A DNA stretch of 18,786 nucleotides, taken from an uncultured Dialister sp. (lineage in GTDB: Bacteria > Bacillota > Negativicutes > Veillonellales > Dialisteraceae). A program made the translations under genes and the position numbers. The stretch is from positions 1 through 18,786 of the forward strand of contig CAKQBK010000052.1 of the NCBI GenBank assembly GCA_934216155.1, in the 5' to 3' direction. Below, in pieces: positions 8,225-16,849 of the stretch (position 1 is the stretch's first letter; the number at the start of each line of letters is the position of its first letter). The notes under the pieces are model-generated. The model was not told the origin of the DNA, ran no database searches, and saw only the letters and a list, made by a program, of their open reading frames with translations.

Positions 8225-8350
8225 AAGATACTCGCGATGCTATACAAATTGTGCATCGCGCCTTCACTACGCATTGCCTTGTCTAGCTGCTGGCTACTAG
8301 CCACTGGTCACTATTTCCCTAAGGCCTAGCTACGAATCCCCAATCCCTTT
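8225..8350. repeat. GC hairpin plus heptamer-like tract after the exported-protein gene
   Basis: CGCGATGC (8233-8240) and GCATCGCG (8253-8260) form the hairpin core of the heptamer family with a different stem sequence, followed by CCTTCACTACGCAT. Then 8284-8350 holds CTAG-rich units (CTGGCTACTAGCCACTGGTC, and later ACGAATCCCCAATCCC). On the minus strand these read as GGGATT/GTAGCTAG units of the kind found after eno, cggR and fabK. Confidence 0.6.
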
Positions 8351-8375
8351 GTTCTGCCTTGCCCAATACATGCCG

Positions 8376-8873
8376 TTACGGACGCATATCTGACAGACGA
8401 CCTCTTCTATGCATGGATGGTGACACGCTAGTAGTCCTATTTCTGTATTGATTTCTTGGATCAGTCTGCCAAGCCTGTTCCAAAGCCTTTATATATTTCA
8501 TCCCATAAGTTCCCTGTCTTGCTAGATGAAAACCTGTTTGGGAGTCATCGAGGACGCGGATTTGCTTTCTTGTATTGGCATCATATACATAGGTAGAAAA
8601 AGCCCAGAATCCTTGGCAATCCAGGTCAAAAATACCATGCCCTTCTGTATAGGTACTCTTCCCCGAGGGAGCTGATAAAATCCAGGTTTCTACCATTCGA
8701 TGTCCTCGATGCTCATAGCTATCTCCTAGGTAGAATTCGATATTTTGTTTATCATACCAACGACTATTCATAAACCACTGCCAGCGGTTCGGGTCAGGTA
8801 CATAGGCGTGACAATAAGAAACAAGAGCCACCTGCAAGAACAGCACTATCGCTAAGATACGTTTCATTACCAT
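8376..8873 (-). CDS. Small exported protein of unknown function
   Basis: About 165 aa. I chose the ATG at 8873, with AAAGGA just upstream; a second ATG at 8867 gives a cleaner signal peptide (MKRILAIVLFLQVALVSYCH then A-Y). The longer reading frame up to 8984 overlaps the rplT terminator and is unlikely to be translated. The mature part is rich in Trp and Tyr (DPNRWQWF, NIEFYLGD, VETWIL, STYVYDANTRKQI) and has one Cys (DLDCQGFW). The pattern of W, D/N-I, ETW, DC and YD faintly recalls the surface-adhesin-E-type fold, but I do not assign a function. It stands alone between rplT and rpsB. Confidence 0.75.
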   Translation of the reverse strand: MVMKRILAIVLFLQVALVSYCHAYVPDPNRWQWFMNSRWYDKQNIEFYLGDSYEHRGHRMVETWILSAPSGKSTYTEGHGIFDLDCQGFWAFSTYVYDANTRKQIRVLDDSQTGFHLARQGTYGMKYIKALEQAWQTDPRNQYRNRTTSVSPSMHRRGRLSDMRP

Positions 8874-8942
8874 CTTTCCTTTCTTCGGACAGGTAGAAAT
8901 CCATTTCTCTAGGATTTCTATTTCGTAACATATTTCCCTTTC

Positions 8943-8970
8943 ATGATACCACACCTCGGTAGTTAAACAA
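8943..8970 (-). promoter_or_regulatory. Possible promoter of the exported-protein gene
   Basis: On the minus strand TTGTTT (8970-8965), a 16-nt spacer and TATCAT (8948-8943) lie directly after the rplT terminator. The -10 matches 5/6 and the -35 only 3/6. An inverted repeat GAAATCC/GGATTTC follows in the leader, before the start at 8873. Confidence 0.4.
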
Positions 8971-8972
8971 AT

Positions 8973-9015
8973 AAAAAAATGCAACTATGTAGAGCACATC
9001 CACATAGTTGCATTT
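8973..9015 (-). terminator. Intrinsic terminator of infC-rpmI-rplT
   Basis: On the minus strand AAATGCAACTATGT (9015-9002) pairs perfectly over 14 bp with ACATAGTTGCATTT (8990-8977), with an 11-nt loop, and the following T-run spans 8979-8973. It starts 15 nt after the rplT stop and should end the operon. Confidence 0.92.
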
Positions 9016-9029
9016 CTTATTTTGAGCAA

Positions 9030-9380
9030 TTAAGCCTTTTTAGCTGCTTCGCAGATCTGGGTGAAACCAGCCGGGTCGCTGATAGCCAGTTCGGACAGCA
9101 TTTTACGGTTTACTTCGATACCTGCTTTGGTCAGGCCAGCGATGAGTCTGCTGTAGGTCAGGCCGTTCTGACGAGCTGCTGCGTTGATACGAACGATCCA
9201 GAGCTTACGGAATTCTCTCTTCTTGGATCTACGGTCTCTTCTAGCGTAGTAGAGAGCCTTCATAACCAGTTCGTTTGCTTTTCTGAACTGGGTGTGACGA
9301 GCGCCTCTGTAGCCCTTAGCCAGTTTCAGAATCTTCTTATGTCTTGCGTGAGCGGTAACGCCGCTTTTTACTCTTGCCAT
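9030..9380 (-). CDS. rplT: 50S ribosomal protein L20
   Basis: L20 is a primary 23S rRNA binder needed for early 50S assembly and, in Firmicutes, a repressor of its own operon. The 116-aa protein shows the basic N-terminal extension ([20 protein letters not shown]), then [19 protein letters not shown] and the globular C-terminal domain with [17 protein letters not shown], which carries the rRNA and mRNA-binding surface. AGGAGG lies 10 nt before the ATG. It is the last gene of the operon, 18 nt after rpmI and just before a strong terminator. Confidence 0.98.
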   Translation of the reverse strand: MARVKSGVTAHARHKKILKLAKGYRGARHTQFRKANELVMKALYYARRDRRSKKREFRKLWIVRINAAARQNGLTYSRLIAGLTKAGIEVNRKMLSELAISDPAGFTQICEAAKKA

Positions 9381-9398
9381 TCTCTAAAATCCTCCTTA

Positions 9399-9596
9399 TT
9401 AGCCGTTTGGAAGCAATCTTGCTACACGTTTGTAATCAGACTTGGAAACCAGTGCTGCTTTTCTGAAGTTTCTCTTTCTCTTCGGGGACTTCTTTTCGAG
9501 AATGTGGCTCTTGAAAGCTTTGTTTCTCTTGAACTGACCGGAACCGGTTTCAGTAAAACGTTTTGCCGCTGCGCGACGGGTTTTCATTTTCGGCAT
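9399..9596 (-). CDS. rpmI: 50S ribosomal protein L35
   Basis: The 65-aa, strongly basic protein begins [19 protein letters not shown] and contains [20 protein letters not shown], both diagnostic of L35. AGGAG precedes the ATG by about 9 nt. It lies 18 nt after infC and 18 nt before rplT, in the standard order, and should be co-regulated by L20 through the operon leader. Confidence 0.98.
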   Translation of the reverse strand: MPKMKTRRAAAKRFTETGSGQFKRNKAFKSHILEKKSPKRKRNFRKAALVSKSDYKRVARLLPNG

Positions 9597-9614
9597 TGTA
9601 ATACTCTCCTTTTG

Positions 9615-10124
9615 TTATGCTTTTGGACCAACGACCATAGTCATGTTGCGTCCTTCTAATTTCGGTGGCTTTTCGCGAACAATGGTATCACCGAGTTCTT
9701 TTGCGAAACGGTCGAGAACGTCCTGGCCAAGTTCTGGATGGGTCATTTCTCTACCACGGAACATGATGGTCACTTTTACTTTGTTTCCATCACCTAAGAA
9801 ACGCTGCGCATTCTTCAGTTTAACAAAGAAGTCATGGTCTTCGATATTTGGACGAAGCTTGACTTCCTTAATCTGGAATACCTTCTGTTTCTTCTTTGCT
9901 TCCTTATCACGTTTCTGCTGTTCATATCTGTACTTGCCATAATTCATGATACGGCATACCGGTGGGCGACCATTTGGTGCCACCTCTACGAGATCAAGTC
10001 CTTTTTCTTCCGCAATGCGAATCGCTTCATGAAGTGTCATGATCCCCAATTGTTCATTTGTATCGCTGACTACGCGTACCTCTCTGGCACGAATCTGTTC
10101 ATTGATACTCAGTTCCTTACCTAT
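9615..10124 (-). CDS. infC: Translation initiation factor IF-3
   Basis: IF-3 checks start-codon pairing on the 30S subunit and blocks premature 50S joining. SINEQIRAREVRVV and PPVCRIMNYGKYRYEQ mark the N-domain, a lysine-rich linker follows, and the C-domain includes HPELGQDVLDRF and PKLEGRNMTMVV. I place the start at ATA (10124-10122): a strong GGAGGTG lies 6 nt upstream, and from there the N-terminus (IGKELSINEQ) aligns residue for residue, from memory, with Bacillus IF-3 (ISKDFIINEQ), which uses AUU. In-frame ATGs at 10151 and 10175 lie before the SD, in the leader hairpin region. This gives 169 aa, the usual length. Confidence 0.95.
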   Translation of the reverse strand: MGKELSINEQIRAREVRVVSDTNEQLGIMTLHEAIRIAEEKGLDLVEVAPNGRPPVCRIMNYGKYRYEQQKRDKEAKKKQKVFQIKEVKLRPNIEDHDFFVKLKNAQRFLGDGNKVKVTIMFRGREMTHPELGQDVLDRFAKELGDTIVREKPPKLEGRNMTMVVGPKA

Positions 10125-10264
10125 TCTTTTCACCTCCGAAATAGAAATCATTGCAAGTATAAAGGCGGACAGCATCTGCCGTCCGCCCTGAGTTCATACG
10201 TAACCTTAGTAGCCTGCGCCTTGTAAGGTGAGAAGCGGATGACTTCTGCTTGCAATCAATCACA
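10125..10264 (-). promoter_or_regulatory. infC operon leader, probable L20-responsive attenuator
   Basis: The leader of about 140 nt carries CCGCTTCTCACC, which I associate with Firmicute infC/L20 leaders. A paired segment (ACCTTA..TAAGGT) follows. Then comes a strong stem GGCGGAC/GTCCGCC (10187-10181 with 10170-10164) followed by TTTATACTT. That is a terminator-like hairpin placed before the infC ribosome site. The weak T-run leaves room for either transcription attenuation or translational control. Confidence 0.7.
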
Positions 10265-10270
10265 AGGTAT

Positions 10271-10299
10271 ATGTTACCCTATTGCTTCCTATCTGTCAA
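10271..10299 (-). promoter_or_regulatory. infC operon promoter
   Basis: On the minus strand a perfect TTGACA (10299-10294), a 17-nt spacer and TAACAT (10276-10271) form a clear sigma-A-type promoter. The predicted start near 10264 sits at the head of the structured leader. Confidence 0.85.
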
Positions 10300-10383
10300 T
10301 AGGATTTTTAAGAAAATTAGCGATTTATCATTTGTCGCTTATCATTAACCGCTATAGGATGGTTTCTTTCATACCAAAGAGAT

Positions 10384-10728
10384 AAAAAGGGTATTATTCT
10401 ACTGACTTCTATTTTTAAACACACAAATCTCATCGCCTGTCACAAGGTTATAAAGGGTTACATAAGGTTATGAGACTACGGTAAGCATATAACACTATAT
10501 AACCTTTTTAGACTTATTCCTACATGACTCAGATATAAATAGGTTATTTATTCTACGCATTTCTTTTTTTCACATATCACATGTACGTCTTGGTAAAAGG
10601 TTAAAAGGGTTATATAAGGTTATGTGTTTACCATAGTCTCATAACCTTATATAACCCTTTATAACCTTGGGACAAGCCATACCATTTCCATGTTTAAAAG
10701 TAGAAATCAGTAGAATAATAACCTTTTA
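10384..10728. repeat. 345-bp palindrome after eno
   Basis: The outer arms 10384-10420 and 10692-10728 match at about 33 of 37 positions. Inner arms 10444-10472 and 10640-10668, built on AAGGTTATAAAGGGTTA, match at 28 of 29. The match continues through AGACTACGGTAA to about 10508/10603, so each arm is about 125 bp around a 95-bp AT-rich loop. Each arm also contains its own smaller hairpin. It fills the gap between the infC promoter and eno; there is no ORF of note and no orthodox terminator. Confidence 0.85.
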
Positions 10729-10765
10729 GCCACCTAGCTACTAATCCCAATCACTAGTCACCAGC
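10729..10765. repeat. Heptamer tract directly after eno
   Basis: On the eno sense strand it reads GGTGACTAGTGATTGGGATT then AGTAGCTAGGTGG, starting a few bases after the eno stop. GGTGACT and GGGATTAG units recur at the 3' ends of dxr, cggR, fabK and the exported-protein gene. Confidence 0.6.
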
Positions 10766-10769
10766 AAGA

Positions 10770-12089
<1,320 letters not shown>

Positions 12090-12130
12090 CTATGGACATA
12101 GTTGTTCATTTTTATTTTGTACTTTTTAAA

Positions 12131-12359
12131 AGTTAGGAGTGAGGAGTGGTGGCCGGCGAGCGCGCCAAATTACTCTTAGGCGAAACAGAAACAAATCACG
12201 CGACCGTTTCTATATGCTCGCCGTTTTTTATTATCAGTTGGCAATATGTGCTAGAAAAACACTGATATGACCTACTTCATATAAAAGGGGTATTGGGGTG
12301 CTTCCAAATTTTGTGCACCCCTTCCACCACGCCTAACTCCTCACTCCTAACTCCTCACT
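12131..12359. repeat. Complete heptamer-armed palindrome (tpiA-eno gap)
   Basis: The left arm AGTTAGGAGTGAGGAGTGG (12131-12149) is matched by a right arm (12323-12359) of TAACTCC and TCACTCC units in a 14-nt dimer period. The inner stem is GGCGAGC (12155-12161) with GCTCGCC (12216-12222). The hairpin core is GGGGTGC (12295-12301) with GCACCCC (12315-12321). The right arm begins a few bases after the tpiA stop. This is the clearest full-length member of its family. Confidence 0.8.
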
Positions 12360-12367
12360 ATAATTAA

Positions 12368-13114
12368 TTATGCTTTTTCATAAATAGCCAAAAGTTCTTC
12401 CGCCTTGAGGCTGGCGCCACCAATCAGCGCCCCATCGATATCTTTTTCTTTCAGCAAAGATTCGATGTTGTCGGCTTTGACAGAACCGCCGTAAAGAATA
12501 CGTACTTCTTCAGCGGCTTTCTTACCAGCCAGTTCTTTCACGGTCCGCCGGATGAAAGCAGATACCGCTTCCGCATCTTCTGCCGTAGCAGCTTTGCCAG
12601 ATCCAATGGCCCAAATCGGTTCATAGGCGATGACCAATTTCCCGATTTCTTTCTTATCCAAGTCAAACAAAGCGGTTTTGATTTCAGAACCAATCCGTTC
12701 TTCCGTCTGTCCTTCGTTTCTTTCTTCTTCGGTTTCGCCAACACAAAGAATCGGTGTCATGTCATGAGCCAACACAGCTTTCACCTTCCGTGCCACCAGT
12801 TCATCGGTTTCCCCCAAAAGCTGGCGCCGTTCCGAATGGCCGCAAATGACATAGGAGCAGCCCAATTCTTTCAGCATAGCCGGAGAAATTTCACCCGTGT
12901 AGGCTCCTTTTTCTTCGGGGTATACATTCTGGGCACCCCACTTCGCATGGGACCGTTCCAAGAAGAAACGAGTTATAGGAAGCGCCGTGAAAGGTGGACA
13001 AATGAGCAATTCCACCTTATCCTTCGGCGTCAATTTAAATGCTTTAAAGAACGCTTCCGTATCCGCTACGGTGCCATTCATTTTCCAATTCCCTGCAATC
13101 AGAGTATTTCTCAA
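12368..13114 (-). CDS. tpiA: Triosephosphate isomerase
   Basis: The TIM-barrel enzyme interconverts dihydroxyacetone phosphate and glyceraldehyde 3-phosphate. The catalytic residues are K11 (GNWKMN), H93 (CGHSERR) and E165 (AYEPIWAIGSGK), with the phosphate-binding YGGSV (208-212) and GGAS near the end. Length is 248 aa. The start codon is TTG at 13114, 9 nt after AGGAG; the next in-frame ATG is M12, inside the active site, so TTG is required. It lies in the cluster between pgk and eno with repeat-filled gaps on both sides. Confidence 0.98.
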   Translation of the reverse strand: MRNTLIAGNWKMNGTVADTEAFFKAFKLTPKDKVELLICPPFTALPITRFFLERSHAKWGAQNVYPEEKGAYTGEISPAMLKELGCSYVICGHSERRQLLGETDELVARKVKAVLAHDMTPILCVGETEEERNEGQTEERIGSEIKTALFDLDKKEIGKLVIAYEPIWAIGSGKAATAEDAEAVSAFIRRTVKELAGKKAAEEVRILYGGSVKADNIESLLKEKDIDGALIGGASLKAEELLAIYEKA

Positions 13115-13130
13115 TACCTATCACTCCTAA

Positions 13131-13366
13131 TATAAAGGATTCTCAGGTGACTCAGGTTGCTCAAGTTTCTCAGGTTATTCAATGGTGCCAACAAACGCTG
13201 CAATATCATGGCATGACTAACTTTTAATCATACTTTGTGACATAAGCGTAGTCACTTGAAATAGTAATGAAATGTGAACACCAGCGCCTATGGGCACATT
13301 CGAGGAACCTGAGAAACCTTAGAACCTTAAGAACCCTGAGCAACCTGTAACCACTACAGGAATCAT
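13131..13366. repeat. 9-mer palindrome element between pgk and tpiA
   Basis: The left arm (13137-13187) has GGATTCTCA, GGTGACTCA, GGTTGCTCA, AGTTTCTCA and GGTTATTCA then ATGGTGCCA. The right arm (13297-13366) is GGGCACATTCG, then units of type GAACCTGAG and AACCTTAGA, GCAACCTGTAAC and the end motif GGAATCAT. The AT-rich loop is about 110 bp. The left terminal motif is missing, apparently lost at the tpiA leader. The element lies inside the glycolytic cluster. Confidence 0.75.
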
Positions 13367-13395
13367 CCCTACTAACACAAATCACCAGGGAAATT

Positions 13396-14580
13396 CTACT
13401 TGTCTGCCAGAATCGCTACGCCCGGAAGAACCATGCCTTCCAGCATTTCCAGGGAGGCGCCGCCGCCGGTGGATACGTGGGAGAATTTATCTCCAATGCC
13501 CAGCTGGTCTACTACAGAAGCGGATTCACCGCCGCCAATAACGGTGGTAGCATCCAGGTCTGCCATTGCCTCTGCAATGGTATAGGTGCCTTTGGCAAAT
13601 GGTTTCATTTCAAAGACGCCCATAGGACCATTCCAAACCACGGTCTTCATTTTCTTCAGTGTTTCCACATAGAGTTGAATGGTTTTCGGTCCGATATCCA
13701 GTGCCATCCATGGGTCAGAGAATTCTTCCTTGGACAACACTTTGGTATTGGCTGTTTCAGAGAATGCATCAGCGGCCATGAAATCCACTGGAAGCATGAT
13801 TTCACTTCCCATATCATGGGCTTTCTGCATCAGATTTTTCGCTAGGTCGAAACGGTCTTTATCCTGCAAAGACTGTCCCATATCATAGCCCTGTGCAGCG
13901 ACGAAGGTATTTGCCATGCCGCCACCGATGAGAATCACATCGGCTTTTTCCATCAAGTTGGCAATGACCTGAATCTTATCACTGATTTTCGCACCGCCAA
14001 TGATGGCAGCGAAAGGTCTTTCCGGTTTTTCAATGACACCGTCCAGGAAATCGATTTCCTTCTTCAAAAGGAGACCGGCAACCATAGGCATCAATTTGCC
14101 TACCCCAGCGACAGAAGCATGGGTACGATGGGACACGCCAAATGCATCGTTCACAGCGGCATCGCAACCTGCAACCAATTCTTTGGCAAAAGCAGGATCA
14201 TTCTTTTCTTCTTCTTTATGGAAACGCAGATTTTCAAGGAGAAGAACCTGACCAGGCTGCAGGGCCTGTTTCTTTTCTGCTGCTTCTTCGCCAATGCAAT
14301 CAGAAGCAAATTCTACAGGCTGCTGCAGGATTTCAGACAAACGCTGTGCTACCGGTGCCAAAGAAAGTTCTGGTTTCACTTCGCCCTTCGGACGACCCAT
14401 ATGGCTAGCGATCACCAGAGAAGCACCGCCATCGAGGAAATAACGAAGGGTCGGAATGGTGGCTCTGATGCGGCGGTCATCCAAAATATGACCTTCCTTA
14501 TCATGAGGCACATTGTAATCTACACGAATGTATACTTTTTTGCCTTTCGGCTGGATATCATATACGGTCTGTTTATTCAT
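13396..14580 (-). CDS. pgk: Phosphoglycerate kinase
   Basis: The enzyme transfers phosphate from 1,3-bisphosphoglycerate to ADP. RVDYNVP (19-25), SHMGRPKG (59-66), ENLRFHKEEE (116-125) and the Arg of SHRTHASV (150-157) form the substrate side. GGAKISDK (195-202), GPMGVFE (318-324), GGGESA (349-354) and STGGGASLEML (370-380) form the nucleotide side. Length is 394 aa. The ATG is 2 nt after the gap stop, with AAGGA inside gap, so the two are tightly linked; this is the only gap in the glycolytic cluster without a repeat element. Confidence 0.98.
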   Translation of the reverse strand: MNKQTVYDIQPKGKKVYIRVDYNVPHDKEGHILDDRRIRATIPTLRYFLDGGASLVIASHMGRPKGEVKPELSLAPVAQRLSEILQQPVEFASDCIGEEAAEKKQALQPGQVLLLENLRFHKEEEKNDPAFAKELVAGCDAAVNDAFGVSHRTHASVAGVGKLMPMVAGLLLKKEIDFLDGVIEKPERPFAAIIGGAKISDKIQVIANLMEKADVILIGGGMANTFVAAQGYDMGQSLQDKDRFDLAKNLMQKAHDMGSEIMLPVDFMAADAFSETANTKVLSKEEFSDPWMALDIGPKTIQLYVETLKKMKTVVWNGPMGVFEMKPFAKGTYTIAEAMADLDATTVIGGGESASVVDQLGIGDKFSHVSTGGGASLEMLEGMVLPGVAILADK

Positions 14581-14582
14581 GA

Positions 14583-15590
14583 TTACAGTCCTTTCGAAGC
14601 TACATATTTCACCAAATCAATGATTCTCATGGAGTAGCCCCATTCATTATCATACCAAGCGATGACTTTAATCATATTTCCTTCCATCACCATGGTGAGC
14701 TGGCTGTCAACAGTGGAGGACACATCGGTGGTCTTGAAATCACTGGAAACCAGCGGTTCATCGGTGTATGCCAGGATACCTTTCAGTTCCCCTTCGGCAG
14801 CAGCTTTGAGAACAGCATTGATTTCTTCTTTGGTGGTCGGCTTTTCTACTTCTGCTACGAAATCAACCAGGGATACATCCGGGGTTGGTACGCGGATAGC
14901 CAGACCATTCAGTTTGCCCTTCAGTTCCGGGATAACAATGCCAATGGCCTTTGCAGCGCCGGTGGAAGTGGGGATAATATTTTCTGCTGCTGCTCTGCCT
15001 CTTCTTGGGTCCTTCTTATGTGCCTTTTCCAGAATGGCCTGGTCATTGGTATAAGAATGAACGGTGGTCATGAGGCCGCGAATGATATGGAATTTTTCAT
15101 TCAGAACTTTTACAACAGGAGCCAGGCAGTTGGTGGTGCAAGATGCATTGGAAATGACATTGTCTGTTTCTGGGTTGTAAATGCCTTCATTAACGCCCAT
15201 AACGATGGTAGCATCATCATCCTTACCAGGAGCGGTGATGATGACTTTCTTTACAGTGCCTTTGATATGCTTGCTAGCGCTAGCTTTATCTTTCAGCTTG
15301 CCAGTGGATTCTACCACGATTTCTACGCCATAAGCGCTCCAGTCCAGATGTTCTGGATCTCTATCGGAGAACACATGAATTCGTTTGCCATCGATAATGA
15401 GGTCATCCCCATCGATTTTGACATCCTTGCCCAGACGACCATGTACGGTGTCATATTTCAGCAAATATTCAGCGGTTTCTACCCCACTTGGATTGTTGAT
15501 AGCCACTACTTCCAGATCATCTCTGTCCAGTAATCCGCGGAATACCAGTCTACCAATTCTGCCAAAACCATTAATACCGATTTTTGTCAT
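14583..15590 (-). CDS. gap: Glyceraldehyde-3-phosphate dehydrogenase
   Basis: It oxidises glyceraldehyde 3-phosphate to 1,3-bisphosphoglycerate. INGFGRIGR (5-13) is the dinucleotide loop, C151 (SNASCTTNC) the nucleophile and H178 (TTVHSYTND) the base. Length is 335 aa. A perfect GGAGG lies before the ATG. Compared from memory with Bacillus stearothermophilus GAPDH, the NAD-selecting Asp32 is Asn33 (AINNPSG) and Pro188 is Ala190 (LEKAHKK), changes in the direction of NADP acceptance. Position after cggR and before pgk argues that it is the glycolytic enzyme, perhaps with dual cofactor use. Confidence 0.97.
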   Translation of the reverse strand: MTKIGINGFGRIGRLVFRGLLDRDDLEVVAINNPSGVETAEYLLKYDTVHGRLGKDVKIDGDDLIIDGKRIHVFSDRDPEHLDWSAYGVEIVVESTGKLKDKASASKHIKGTVKKVIITAPGKDDDATIVMGVNEGIYNPETDNVISNASCTTNCLAPVVKVLNEKFHIIRGLMTTVHSYTNDQAILEKAHKKDPRRGRAAAENIIPTSTGAAKAIGIVIPELKGKLNGLAIRVPTPDVSLVDFVAEVEKPTTKEEINAVLKAAAEGELKGILAYTDEPLVSSDFKTTDVSSTVDSQLTMVMEGNMIKVIAWYDNEWGYSMRIIDLVKYVASKGL

Positions 15591-15657
15591 GATTTTACAT
15601 CCTCCTGTTTTTTCACTTTGGAAATTTTGGAAATAAAATGTTGCTTACTCTATATTA

Positions 15658-15715
15658 CTCTTGATTGTTCGTGGAGGGTCATTGCATGTAACAACCACCC
15701 ACGAACAACCAAGAG
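15658..15715 (-). promoter_or_regulatory. Long hairpin in the cggR-gap spacer
   Basis: 22-nt arms (15658-15679 and 15694-15715) pair at 19 positions plus one G-U in the minus-strand RNA, with a 14-nt loop. There is no T-run, so it is not a standard terminator. It begins 68 nt upstream of the gap ATG. In Bacillus the cggR-gapA message is cut between the two genes and the gapA part is protected by a 5' stem-loop; this hairpin is placed to do the same. Its units (GGTTGTT, CGTGGGT) also look heptameric, so it may be a repeat element. Confidence 0.6.
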
Positions 15716-15776
15716 CAAATGACATATATTAACTCTTACGATATGAGCCAGTGGAAATAATTTTTCAAGAAGTTAT

Positions 15777-15858
15777 GGGTTTCTCAAGTTTCTCAGGTTT
15801 CTCGAATGTGCCACTCACCAGTAGCCCTAGCTACTAGTCACCAGTCACGAGTCACCAA
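15777..15858. repeat. Solo 9-mer arm and heptamer array overlapping the cggR end
   Basis: 15778-15812 is a single left arm of the 9-mer family (GGTTTCTCA, AGTTTCTCA, GGTTTCTCG, AATGTGCC). It is followed by AGTCACC, AGTCACG, AGTCACC (15836-15856) and CTAG-rich sequence. The cggR stop codon (15847-15845) and the codons before it lie inside the heptamer array. Confidence 0.65.
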
Positions 15859-16849
15859 TCGTACCGAGTATCTCTTCTGCGGCCCCTTCATCGGTAATCA
15901 ATGTACCTCGAAGGCCGGTTCTTGCCATGGCCAAAATGGCTTTTCCCTTACTTCTACCACCAGCAGCGATGAATACATGAGGAATGGAAGGAATATCTTC
16001 CTTGGTAATTCCCGCATTGTACAAACGATACAACACTTTCCCATAGATATCGGTAAAAATACCAAGTCCTTCGCCGACTGCATGGTCTCGCCTGAGCCGT
16101 TCCTTTACATCATAAGGAAATTCTTGCCACTGTAGCATATCAGAAAAATCATTGATACCAGTCACTAATATCTGTACTTTGGAAAATAATTCATCCATGA
16201 CTTTCGCCTGTGGCAAAGCCCGTTTCACCTGCTGATACAGCTCGGAAGGGAGCCCTTCCGGCACATGGATGATATGGTAATGACCACCCACCCTTTCTGC
16301 CAGTCTGGCGGCCACCACATTGGGGAGATATTCTACTTTTCTTCCCAAACCACCACAAGCGGGTAACACATCTACAGGCATGTGAAGTTCTGGCATCGCA
16401 TCAGCGATCCCAGCCATAATCTGCCCACCGCCGACAGCCACTACATCTCCATCTTTTAGAAGACTCATCAACCGCCAAGCCGTTTCCTGGGAAATATTCT
16501 TCTTCACTGCACTAGACTGATCCGCATCTCCTCGAAGCACAATGACCTTCTCCATAGAGAGATGCCGACGAAGTTTCTGCTCCATCTCAGATAGAGAATA
16601 ACTTTTCTGGAAATACTGCGCCAACGGTTCCAGAAGAGAATTTCCTTTTTCCGTCAGAACCATCCCTTTGGGCTTCAATGACAAAAGACCCATTCGCTCC
16701 ATATATTCCACATGTCTGCGAACCGTATTTTCCGAAAGTTTCGTCTGTACAATCAGAAGATGTCGACCTACAGGGCTGTTCGCATGAATTTCTCGCAAGA
16801 TTTCATACCGCTCCTGTGCTTCTGTCAACATTTCCGGTGCTAGTAGCAT
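15845..16849 (-). CDS. cggR: Central glycolytic genes regulator, SorC/DeoR family
   Basis: Transcription factor expected to repress the gap-pgk-tpiA-eno cluster and respond to a sugar phosphate such as fructose 1,6-bisphosphate. An N-terminal winged helix (ERYEILREIHANSPVGRH, then ENTVRRHVEYMERMGLL) is followed by a SorC sugar-binding domain (GDVVAVGGGQ, GGLGRKVEYLPN, HAVGEGLGI, AAGGRSKGKA, ITDEGAAEEIL). The start is uncertain. The frame is open up to a GTG at 16927, but that codon overlaps a good -10 box and has no ribosome site, so I use the ATG at 16849 (334 aa). The GGTT loop of Bacillus CggR is GGGQ here. Its stop lies in a repeat. Confidence 0.88.
   Translation of the reverse strand: MLLAPEMLTEAQERYEILREIHANSPVGRHLLIVQTKLSENTVRRHVEYMERMGLLSLKPKGMVLTEKGNSLLEPLAQYFQKSYSLSEMEQKLRRHLSMEKVIVLRGDADQSSAVKKNISQETAWRLMSLLKDGDVVAVGGGQIMAGIADAMPELHMPVDVLPACGGLGRKVEYLPNVVAARLAERVGGHYHIIHVPEGLPSELYQQVKRALPQAKVMDELFSKVQILVTGINDFSDMLQWQEFPYDVKERLRRDHAVGEGLGIFTDIYGKVLYRLYNAGITKEDIPSIPHVFIAAGGRSKGKAILAMARTGLRGTLITDEGAAEEILGTIGDS

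Noticed and set aside
8874..8984. N-terminal extension of the exported protein to 8984
   Set aside because: It would start inside the rplT terminator and lacks a ribosome site; the signal peptide begins at 8873 or 8867.
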